The notes beneath the pieces are model-generated. The model saw only the letters and a list, made by a program, of their open reading frames with translations. It did not search any database and was not told the origin of the DNA. A stretch of DNA of 13,283 nt from contig WGAU01000012.1 of NCBI GenBank assembly GCA_015494645.1, positions 1 to 13,283 of the forward strand, in the 5' to 3' direction. The DNA comes from Aquificota bacterium (GTDB lineage Bacteria > Thermosulfidibacterota > Thermosulfidibacteria > Thermosulfidibacterales > Thermosulfidibacteraceae). A program made the translations under genes and the position numbers. Shown here in pieces: positions 6,789-12,685 of this stretch. The stretch's first letter is position 1, and each line of letters starts with the position of its first letter.

Positions 6789-7519
6789 TATCCCTTTGCC
6801 ACGGTGTTTTTGAGGATTCCTATCCCTTCTATCTCTACTTCCACCACATCTTGAGGAGACAGGGGTCCTACTCCGGGAGGTGTGCCCGTGGCGATCACAT
6901 CTCCGGGAAGCAGGGTCATCACTTTGGAGATAAAGCTTACCAGTTCAAACACATTGAATATCATGTCGGAGGTTGAGCCTTCCTGCACCACAGAACCGTT
7001 CAGCCTTGTGGTGATTCTTAGGTTTAATGGGTTAATATTGGTTTCTATCCAAGGCCCAAAGGGGGCAAAGGTATCAAAGCCCTTGGCCCTTGCAAAAAGC
7101 CCGTCCCTTTTCTGCAGGTCCCTTGCTGTAACATCGTTAAAGCAGGTGTATCCCAAGATGTAGTTGACAGCTTCTTCTGGGGTTACATCTTTGGCTGTTC
7201 TTCCTATCACCACGGCAAGTTCCCCTTCGTAGTCAACCCTTTGGGACATATCAGGAAGCTTAATCTCCTCAAATGGATTGATTACAGCCGTTGAGGGCTT
7301 TATGAAGATTAGCGGTTCCTCAGGTAAGGGCTTTCCCATTTCCTTGGCGTGTTCTCTGTAGTTCAGCGCTACGGCTACGATTTTGGATGGAACGGATGGG
7401 GCAAGGAGCTTAACCTCTTCCAAGTAGTGATGCGTGTGCCTTTCTGGAATGTACACCCTTCCATTTTCTACCACGCCGTAGAGTGTTTCTCCTCCAACCT
7501 CAACCCTCGCAATTTTCAT
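6788..7519 (-). CDS. Fumarylacetoacetate hydrolase (FAH) family protein
   Basis: The 243-residue protein has the FAH fold signatures: IVAVALNYREHAKEMG (47-62), FIKPSTAV (72-79), VDYEGELAVVIG (95-106) with metal-binding Glu98 and Glu100, FNDVTARDLQ with Asp129 as third ligand, KGFDTFAPFGPW (146-157), and GDVIATGTPPGVG near the C-terminus. Family members are Mg/Mn enzymes acting on beta-diketo or oxo acids: acylpyruvases, oxaloacetate decarboxylase or tautomerase, HHDD isomerase. Motifs alone do not fix the substrate. For an organism fixing carbon by the reductive TCA cycle, an oxaloacetate tautomerase/decarboxylase role is attractive but inferred. AAAGGAGA precedes the ATG at 7519 and lies within the toxin gene, which overlaps by 20 nt. 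TAATG overlap with ccsA. Confidence 0.9.
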   Translation of the reverse strand: MKIARVEVGGETLYGVVENGRVYIPERHTHHYLEEVKLLAPSVPSKIVAVALNYREHAKEMGKPLPEEPLIFIKPSTAVINPFEEIKLPDMSQRVDYEGELAVVIGRTAKDVTPEEAVNYILGYTCFNDVTARDLQKRDGLFARAKGFDTFAPFGPWIETNINPLNLRITTRLNGSVVQEGSTSDMIFNVFELVSFISKVMTLLPGDVIATGTPPGVGPLSPQDVVEVEIEGIGILKNTVAKG

Positions 7520-7814
7520 CCCTTGTCTCCTTTATCATTGATTCAATTTCTCTTAAGATCTCTTCGCATGTTAAAGTGTAACTGGGCAAGACCTTATTCT
7601 GAAAATGTTTGTGGTGTGTATGTGTTGGAACGTTTTTGTGGTGAGGAGCATTGTCCCATCTCATTATCATTTTGCCATCTTGAGATTGCCAGTGATACGA
7701 ATACAGTCTCTGTTTCTCATCACAGTACTCTCTTATGAATAACAGTGAGCTGTCAGTTAAGCGAGCTTTTACTTTTGTATAGGGACTGTTTTTTAAGGTT
7801 TCTAAGATGAACAT
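7500..7814 (-). CDS. TumE-family (DUF6516-type) toxin
   Basis: The 104-residue basic protein has the family core: LYSYHWQSQDGKMIMRWDNA (37-56), then PHHKNVPTHTHHKHF (57-71), so His41, Arg52, Asp54, His58/59 and the His67/68/70 cluster are in place. These proteins are predicted toxins of two-gene toxin-antitoxin modules. A nuclease-like His/Arg active site fits the pattern, but activity is inferred. It lies immediately downstream of a small acidic helical protein, the expected antitoxin, and overlaps it by 13 nt. There is no good Shine-Dalgarno before ATG 7814 (only GAAG about 10 nt away), whereas the antitoxin and the FAH gene both have AAAGGAG. Weak, coupled translation of the toxin is therefore likely. 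Confidence 0.8.
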   Translation of the reverse strand: MFILETLKNSPYTKVKARLTDSSLLFIREYCDEKQRLYSYHWQSQDGKMIMRWDNAPHHKNVPTHTHHKHFQNKVLPSYTLTCEEILREIESMIKETRDENCEG

Positions 7815-8038
7815 AGCAAAAGAGCTTCTATTTCCTCAAATTCTTTTACGAAAGCTTTCCATTCCATGTAATCATCCCACTTTTCAAAATCTTCTTCTTC
7901 TAAAACTTCCCTCTCAAACTCTTGGAAACTTTTATTGTGCTTTTTCTCAAACAAAGCGATCCTTTGCTTCAAAATGTGCAGGTGGTAAAGCAAGGCCATT
8001 TCCTCTAACTCTTTGGCCAAGTTTTTAAAGCAGACCAT
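7802..8038 (-). CDS. Small acidic helical protein, probable antitoxin of the TumE-like toxin
   Basis: This 78-residue protein is Glu-rich and predicted to be almost entirely helical: KNLAKELEEMALLYHLHILK (5-24), then RIALFEKKHNKSFQEFEREV (26-45), then a conserved-looking block EEDFEKWDDYMEWKAF (48-63). Proteins with this F-EEFE and FEKWDDYMEWKA pattern accompany TumE/DUF6516 toxins in other thermophiles and archaea in my recollection. It lacks a recognisable helix-turn-helix, so it probably neutralises by direct binding instead of classical operator binding; autoregulation is uncertain. ATG 8038 has AAAGGAG 9 nt upstream. It is the first gene of the leftward stack that includes hemA, hemC, argB and tmk. 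Confidence 0.7.
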   Translation of the reverse strand: MVCFKNLAKELEEMALLYHLHILKQRIALFEKKHNKSFQEFEREVLEEEDFEKWDDYMEWKAFVKEFEEIEALLLCSS

Positions 8039-8070
8039 CTTCTTGTTCTCCTTTACTTTTTCTCTCTAAA

Positions 8071-8099
8071 ACTATATCCAAAACATGCCATGAAGGAAA
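8071..8099 (-). promoter_or_regulatory. Candidate promoter for the leftward nine-gene stack
   Basis: Reading leftward, TATAGT at 8076-8071 matches 5 of 6 bases of a sigma-70 -10 box. At 17 bp upstream the hexamer TTTCCT (8099-8094) is a poor -35. Transcription would start near 8064 and give a leader of about 25 nt containing the AAAGGAG of the antitoxin. The -35 would lie inside the dedA coding region. The gap 8039-8089 must also supply dedA expression. Confidence 0.3.
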
Positions 8100-8692
8100 T
8101 AGCGCTTTGGGTAGTATCTAAGATGGGAAGCTTGGGATATGGGGGGATATTCTTCCTTATGTTTCTTGAGTCTTCTTTCTTTCCCTTTCCCAGCGAGGTG
8201 GTAATGCCTCCTGCTGGCTATCTTGCTTCCAAAGGTGAGATGAACCTGCTGCTGGCAATTCTTGCTGGAACGACAGGCAGCCTTGCGGGTGCTCTGTTTA
8301 ACTATTATTTGGCTATGTGTTTGGGCAGACCCTTTCTTGAAAGATACGGCAGATATTTTTTTCTGAGCAAACAAAAACTGGAGAAGTTAGAGGAATTTTT
8401 TGATAGGCACGGGGCCATAAGCACCTTTGTAGGTAGATTGCTTCCTGGCGTGAGGCAGTATATCTCCCTTCCTGCGGGTCTATCCCGCATGAACATCTGG
8501 ATATTTTCGCTCTTTACCTCTCTCGGAGCCGGTATATGGGTGAGCGTGCTTGCCCTTATCGGTTACTTTGTTGGAAGCAACGAGCAGCTCATAAGGAGGC
8601 ATCTACACACCGCTACAGTGGCTATGGTGCTCTTTTCTGCTTTACTTGTGGGCTTTTACCTCTGGTGGAATAGGCGTTTTATCAGGGAGTAG
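8090..8692 (+). CDS. DedA-family membrane protein
   Basis: DedA proteins are inner-membrane proteins, some of which return undecaprenyl phosphate or other lipids across the membrane. The 200-residue protein has the family motifs: FLESSFFPFPSE with Glu27 and Glu36 (25-36), a glycine-rich AGTTGSLAGALFNYYLAMCL with GR at 79-80 (59-80), and GRLLPGVRQYISLPAGLSRM with Arg116 and Arg122 (115-134), followed by two hydrophobic helices and a basic C-terminus. ATG 8090 is the only reasonable start, but it has no Shine-Dalgarno and lies about 12 nt after a TATATC element, so translation may be nearly leaderless. It diverges from the antitoxin over 51 bp and its last 37 bp overlap the convergent DUF218 gene. 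Confidence 0.93.
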   Translation: MKEIALWVVSKMGSLGYGGIFFLMFLESSFFPFPSEVVMPPAGYLASKGEMNLLLAILAGTTGSLAGALFNYYLAMCLGRPFLERYGRYFFLSKQKLEKLEEFFDRHGAISTFVGRLLPGVRQYISLPAGLSRMNIWIFSLFTSLGAGIWVSVLALIGYFVGSNEQLIRRHLHTATVAMVLFSALLVGFYLWWNRRFIRE

Positions 8693-9384
8693 TAGGCAAG
8701 TCCCAGATACTCATGCATGGCCAGTTCAATCTTGCGGATGTTCCTGCCTTGAGGGAAAAAGTCTGTGAGGTTGTATCCATCCTCTGCTAAAAAGTCCGCA
8801 GGGTATGGAATGGGCTTTCCTCCTAAGCTTTTGAACAGCATGACGCTTCTGGGCATGTGGTAGGCGGATGTTACTAAATAGAAAGGCTTGTCTCCCACTA
8901 TTGACAGGGCAAATCTTGCGTTTTCTTCGGTTGTTCTGGAGCGGGATTCTGCTATATAGGTGAAGTTGCCCAGTTGATCCAGTATATTTCCCCATACAAA
9001 GGCACCCGGAGTTTTTCCGAAGAGGCTTCCCCCAGAAAGGATTAAGGTGCAAGCTTTAAGTCGCTTACATAAAAAGGCTGCGGTTAGGAGCCTCTGGGTG
9101 GAGGAGCAGCCGGAGCTTGAAAGAGGTGTCTTCCTTGTAAACATGTCTCCTGTTAGCACCACCACGTGTTTTATCTCTGGGCTGGGGTTAGGTATGGGGT
9201 ATCTTTCCTCAAGAGGCCTTATGAATAAGTCTGCCACAGGGGTGGTCCCTGCAAGGTATAAAGCTGCACAGAGGGTAAGTCCGAGTCTCTTGTGTCTTCT
9301 TGTGAAAGCCACTGAGATTAGGATGATAAGGATGGGCAGGGGATTGAGAAAACTTGTTATAATCTTTCTCAGCACCAAGGCCAT
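8656..9384 (-). CDS. ElyC/SanA/YdcF-family (DUF218) membrane protein
   Basis: The 242-residue protein has two N-terminal membrane helices (about 10-27 and 33-52) and then a soluble DUF218 domain. Family blocks seen are IKHVVVLTGDM (71-81), CTLILSGGSLFGKTPGAF (112-129), ESRSRTTEENARF with Glu146 and Asn155, and VTSAYHMPRSVMLFKSLGG with His176 and Arg179 (171-189). E. coli ElyC affects undecaprenyl-phosphate-linked envelope synthesis, so an envelope role is likely. In VVVLTGD the usual VVLGGG glycines are altered. The start ATG 9384 lies 4 nt after the rpe stop with only a weak ribosome site, suggesting coupling. Its 3' end overlaps convergent dedA by 37 bp, and the envelope-lipid theme shared with DedA may not be accidental. 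Confidence 0.85.
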   Translation of the reverse strand: MALVLRKIITSFLNPLPILIILISVAFTRRHKRLGLTLCAALYLAGTTPVADLFIRPLEERYPIPNPSPEIKHVVVLTGDMFTRKTPLSSSGCSSTQRLLTAAFLCKRLKACTLILSGGSLFGKTPGAFVWGNILDQLGNFTYIAESRSRTTEENARFALSIVGDKPFYLVTSAYHMPRSVMLFKSLGGKPIPYPADFLAEDGYNLTDFFPQGRNIRKIELAMHEYLGLAYYSLIKRLFHQR

Positions 9385-9388
9385 GGTA

Positions 9389-10054
9389 TTATCTCAGGGC
9401 TTCCTCCGCCAGTTTTCTCAAAAGCCTAACTCTCTCCCCTGCATCATCGGCGGCAAATATGGAGGATCCTGCCACTATCACGTTGGCGCCTGCCTTTACC
9501 ACGTCCTTTACGTTGGTGGGTCCGATGCCACCGTCCACCTCTATATCAACCTTTAGCCCTTCCTTTTCCACCCAGTTCCTTAGCGCTTCTATCTTTTTCA
9601 GGACGAAGGGGAGAAACTTCTGACCGCCGAATCCCGGGTTAACCGACATGAGAAGCACCATGTCCACGTCCTGTAAAATGTATTCTAAAGTGCTGAGTGA
9701 AGTTGTTGGGTTCAGCACAACACCGGCCTTTGCTCCCTTTGCCTTTATGGTCTGAATGACCCTGTTGGGATGGGGAGTGGCCTCAACATGGAAGGTGAGT
9801 ATATCGGCTCCGGCTTCAACGAAGATAGGAGCATATCTTTCCGGATCCGATACCATGATGTGAACGTCCAGAGGCAGGTGGGTTTTTCCTTTGATGGATT
9901 TCACCACAGGGGTGCCTACACTTATGTTGGGCACAAAATGACCATCCATAACATCTATGTGCAGCATGTCCGCTCCCGCATCTTCAACCTTTCTAATCTG
10001 CTCTCCCAAACGCCAGAAATCTGCACTGAGGATAGAGGGGGCTATCTTTATCAT
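9389..10054 (-). CDS. rpe: Ribulose-phosphate 3-epimerase
   Basis: It interconverts ribulose 5-phosphate and xylulose 5-phosphate in the pentose phosphate pathway. The 221-residue TIM barrel starts MIKIAPSILSADFWRLGEQI. Metal ligands are His32 and Asp34 (LHIDVMDGHF), His65 (PLDVHIMV) and Asp174 (IEVDGGI); Asp34 and Asp174 are also the acid/base pair. The SVNPGFGGQKF phosphate-binding loop (137-147) and VAGSSIF are intact. ATG 10054 overlaps the rsmB TGA by three bases (ATGA), and AGGAGG lies in the rsmB 3' end. Length and motifs are standard. Confidence 0.97.
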   Translation of the reverse strand: MIKIAPSILSADFWRLGEQIRKVEDAGADMLHIDVMDGHFVPNISVGTPVVKSIKGKTHLPLDVHIMVSDPERYAPIFVEAGADILTFHVEATPHPNRVIQTIKAKGAKAGVVLNPTTSLSTLEYILQDVDMVLLMSVNPGFGGQKFLPFVLKKIEALRNWVEKEGLKVDIEVDGGIGPTNVKDVVKAGANVIVAGSSIFAADDAGERVRLLRKLAEEALR

Positions 10055-11400
10055 TTTACCCTCCTCGCTTTAAATATAAAAAATCCATCGGTGTTGGTTT
10101 CGTGGGGCATAAAGGTGGCCGTTCCATCTCTGCCCTTTTCCCTGAAGGCTTCGGGGAGGAGCGCTGAGAAGTTTACCGGTTCAAAGCCGCCGTCTTTCAG
10201 AAAAGCCTCCACAACTTTAAGGGTTTCTTCCTCTTCAAAAGAGCACACGCTGTAGATGATCTCTCCTCCTATCTTCACAAGTGGCTTTACCTCCTGCAGT
10301 ATGTTCATTTGCTTCTGTGCAAAGTTCTCCACGTCTTCCTGCGTTCTTTTCCACTTTATTTCGGGACGACGCCTTACAGTTCCAAGGTCACTGCACGGGG
10401 CATCAACCAGCACCTTGTCAAAGGAGTTTTCTTCAAACTCTTTAGCCTTTTCTATTACATCGGCAAAGACGGGCTCTACTATGGCAGCTCCGAGCCTTAA
10501 AATATTTTCTTTCAAAAGCTCAAACCTCTCTGGATTCACCTCACATGCTACCACTCTGCCTCTGTTCTGCATGGCGAGGGCAATCTGAGCGGTCTTTATA
10601 CCCGGGGCAGCGCAGGCATCCAGAACCCATTCTCCAGGTTTTGGATCAACCACCTTTGCCACCAAGCAGGAAGCCAGATCTTGAGGCACAATAAGCCCTT
10701 CCCGATAGAGCGGATGATCAACAACATCAACGGTGCTCAGTATCTCCAGCATTTCTCCTTCCATGTTCTTCAGGGGACGGCACTCTATACCTTCGTTTCT
10801 CAGTTGCTTCCTGATGGCGTTAATGGCGGTGTGGTGCACGTTTACCCATACAGAGTAGGGTGCAGGCTTGAGGTTTGCCCTGAGCAGCTTCAGGGTTTCT
10901 TTTATTCCAAAGCGTTTCTTCCACCTTTCCACCAGCCATTTGGGATGTGATCTTGCCTTAGCAGCAGCTTCTACAGGGTTTTCTTCATCCTTTATGGTTG
11001 GATAGGGTATCCTTGCTGCCTTTCTCAGCACAGCGTTGGTAAACTTGTGAAATTTACGGGGTAGGTATTGCTTTGCAACTTCCACCGTTTCGTTAACAGC
11101 GCTGTAGGGCGGTATTCTGTCCAGTATGACTATCTGATAGTAGCCCACTCTCAAAAGGATCTTCACCTCTTCTGGGAGCTTCTTGTACCTTTTCACCTGC
11201 TTTGAGAGCCCAAGGTCTATCCTTTTCATCCACCTGAGGGTGCCCAGAACAAGCTCCCAGAAAAGCTTTTTGTCCCTGCTTTCTAAGGGAGGGTCCTTTG
11301 CAGACCATTCTTTAAGGGCGTTTTGGGAGTATTTTCCCTCAAGCAGTATCTCTTTAAGACACAAGTATGCCCTTTCCCGCGGATTTGCTTTAGAGTTCAA
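10051..11400 (-). CDS. rsmB: 16S rRNA m5C967 methyltransferase RsmB
   Basis: It methylates C5 of a cytosine in 16S rRNA with S-adenosylmethionine. The 449 residues comprise an N-terminal NusB-like RNA-binding domain (about 5-130) and a Rossmann methyltransferase domain (about 235-449). Motif I is DACAAPGIKT (261-270), motif IV DAPCSDLGT with Cys336, and motif VI SVCSFEEEE with nucleophile Cys386. The consensus forms are DACAAPGGKT, DAPCSGLGT and T-C, so three usually invariant positions are altered, although both Cys remain. No ATG starts the NusB domain. Tandem TTG codons at 11403 and 11400 are the only plausible starts, and GGGAG spacing favours 11400. It overlaps the YfcE-type gene by 11 nt. 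RsmF-type specificity is less likely given the NusB domain. Confidence 0.93.
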   Translation of the reverse strand: MNSKANPRERAYLCLKEILLEGKYSQNALKEWSAKDPPLESRDKKLFWELVLGTLRWMKRIDLGLSKQVKRYKKLPEEVKILLRVGYYQIVILDRIPPYSAVNETVEVAKQYLPRKFHKFTNAVLRKAARIPYPTIKDEENPVEAAAKARSHPKWLVERWKKRFGIKETLKLLRANLKPAPYSVWVNVHHTAINAIRKQLRNEGIECRPLKNMEGEMLEILSTVDVVDHPLYREGLIVPQDLASCLVAKVVDPKPGEWVLDACAAPGIKTAQIALAMQNRGRVVACEVNPERFELLKENILRLGAAIVEPVFADVIEKAKEFEENSFDKVLVDAPCSDLGTVRRRPEIKWKRTQEDVENFAQKQMNILQEVKPLVKIGGEIIYSVCSFEEEETLKVVEAFLKDGGFEPVNFSALLPEAFREKGRDGTATFMPHETNTDGFFIFKARRVK

Positions 11401-11869
11401 CAATCTCTCCCTGTAAGGTTTTGAGATCTACAAGGGCCACGGTAGCTGTGCCCGTTACCCAACCGCAACATTCCCCTGGGTTTACCACGAGGCAATCTCC
11501 AAAACGTGCAATTTTAGGCTGATGGGTGTGCCCGTAGAGTATGAGGTGATACCTGCCGCTTTTGGCTATCTCCTCAACAAAGTGGTGGTAGTGTTTAATG
11601 AGAATCTTTTTTCCTTCAAGCTCCAGCTCCTTTGGCTCCTTGGAGAGCCTTCCCTCTGCCCTTTTTATGAGTATCTCCACTTCTCCGTCATTGTTCCCTA
11701 AAACCCCTATCCATTCAAGATCACTCTTGTTGAGAAGATCCATACAGAAGGGTGCTACAATGTCTCCGCAGTGTATCACCACATCAACACCACGGGATCT
11801 GAACAGTTCAAGGGCCTTTTTGGTGTTGTCCATGTGATCGTGGGTGTCGGATATGACCCCTAAGATCAT
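11390..11869 (-). CDS. YfcE/MJ0936-family metallophosphodiesterase
   Basis: The 159-residue calcineurin-like phosphoesterase has metal ligands in the standard order: Asp8 and His10 (VISDTHDH), Asp36 (HCGDIV), Asn59 (GVLGNNDGE), His93 (ILIKHYHH) and His114/His116 (LYGHTHQP). Small proteins of this family hydrolyse phosphodiesters with Mn/Ni in vitro, and the physiological substrate is generally unknown. The start is the ATG at 11869 (MILGVISDTH) with GGAGGGCAACA before it. A longer frame from 12079 has no family similarity in its first 70 residues and would run into the divergent gene, so it is rejected. It is the first gene of the unit with rsmB, rpe and the DUF218 gene. Confidence 0.93.
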   Translation of the reverse strand: MILGVISDTHDHMDNTKKALELFRSRGVDVVIHCGDIVAPFCMDLLNKSDLEWIGVLGNNDGEVEILIKRAEGRLSKEPKELELEGKKILIKHYHHFVEEIAKSGRYHLILYGHTHQPKIARFGDCLVVNPGECCGWVTGTATVALVDLKTLQGEIVEL

Positions 11870-11980
11870 TGTTGCCCTCCGAGAATATGTAGTTTCTGGA
11901 AAATAGTGGCAAAATGAGTGGAATATGTAAAGTGGCGTCGGCTTGATCACAGAGTGCAGTAGCTGGTAAAGTTGGACAAC
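11870..11980. promoter_or_regulatory. Divergent intergenic region between the YfcE-type gene and udg
   Basis: These 111 bp must hold promoters in both directions. Leftward, TTGCCA and CATATT are separated by 17 bp (about 11923-11895... within 11884-11923), but the start would fall inside the ribosome site, so this is doubtful. Rightward, TTGATC (11943-11948) with TAAAGT 18 bp later (11967-11972) is a weak pair that would give a nearly leaderless udg transcript. I see no operator-like palindrome of useful length or terminator here. Confidence 0.3.
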
Positions 11981-12685
11981 ATGGGGAGCGATCCTAAAAG
12001 GCAGCTTTTGAATCTTCTTGAGTGGTATAGGGAGGCGGGGATAACGGAGTATTTTGTTCTCGGATCGGAAGGGGGCCAAGAGGCAGTTGAAGAGAAAAGG
12101 GAGGAGAGGGTGTCCTGCCCTGAAAACGAGGAACTTCTTCTAAAGGTGAGGGAAGAAATCGGAGATTGCCGCAGATGTCCTCTGTGGCAGACCAGAACCA
12201 ACTTGGTCTTTGGAGAAGGGAACCCTTGCGCAAAGGTGGTGTTTGTGGGTGAGGCTCCCGGCGAGGAGGAAGACAAGCAGGGGAGGCCCTTTGTGGGGCT
12301 TGCAGGTCAGTTGCTTACCAAGCTCATAGAGGAGGTGGGCTGGAAGAGGGAGGATGTGTACATAGCCAACGTGCTGAAGTGCAGGCCTCCCGGAAACAGA
12401 AATCCCAAGGAGGAGGAGATAGAAGCCTGCAGTCCCTTCCTACTCAAGCAGATTGAAGCCATAAAGCCAAAGGTGATCTGTGCCTTGGGAACCTTCGCCG
12501 CCCAGTTGCTCTTGGGCAAAAAACTGCCCATAAGCAGGATCAGGGGCAAGGTCCTGCTTGGCTGGAAGAACTACAGGGTCTTTCCCACCTTCCATCCTGC
12601 CTACCTTCTTAGAAACCCTAAACAGAAGGCGGTTGCTCTGAGGGACTTTGAGGTTCTGAAGGAAATTGCCGAAGGTGAAGGGTAA
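11981..12685 (+). CDS. udg: Family 4 uracil-DNA glycosylase (4Fe-4S)
   Basis: It removes uracil from DNA, important in thermophiles because cytosine deamination rises with temperature. The 234 residues show motif A GEAPGEEEDKQGRPFVGLAG (90-109) and the catalytic-end motif HPAYLLRN (205-212). The Fe-S ligands are present: Cys63-x2-Cys66 (CRRC), and Cys134-x15-Cys150. The N-terminal ~55 residues, starting near LLNLLEWYREAGI, form an extension of the kind seen in bacterial family-4 enzymes related to phage SPO1 polymerase N-termini. ATG 11981 is chosen over the TTG at 11972; neither has a strong ribosome site. It overlaps the following glycosyltransferase by 11 bp. Confidence 0.94.
   Translation: MGSDPKRQLLNLLEWYREAGITEYFVLGSEGGQEAVEEKREERVSCPENEELLLKVREEIGDCRRCPLWQTRTNLVFGEGNPCAKVVFVGEAPGEEEDKQGRPFVGLAGQLLTKLIEEVGWKREDVYIANVLKCRPPGNRNPKEEEIEACSPFLLKQIEAIKPKVICALGTFAAQLLLGKKLPISRIRGKVLLGWKNYRVFPTFHPAYLLRNPKQKAVALRDFEVLKEIAEGEG

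Noticed and set aside
8085..8093. Two-codon upstream ORF (ATG CCA TGA) overlapping the dedA start
   Set aside because: Too short to distinguish from chance, with no ribosome site; noted only because the dedA ATG shares bases with its stop.
11870..12079. 70-residue N-terminal extension of the YfcE-type gene
   Set aside because: The extension has no phosphoesterase similarity, overlaps the divergent udg start, and the ATG at 11869 has a good ribosome site and the exact family N-terminus.
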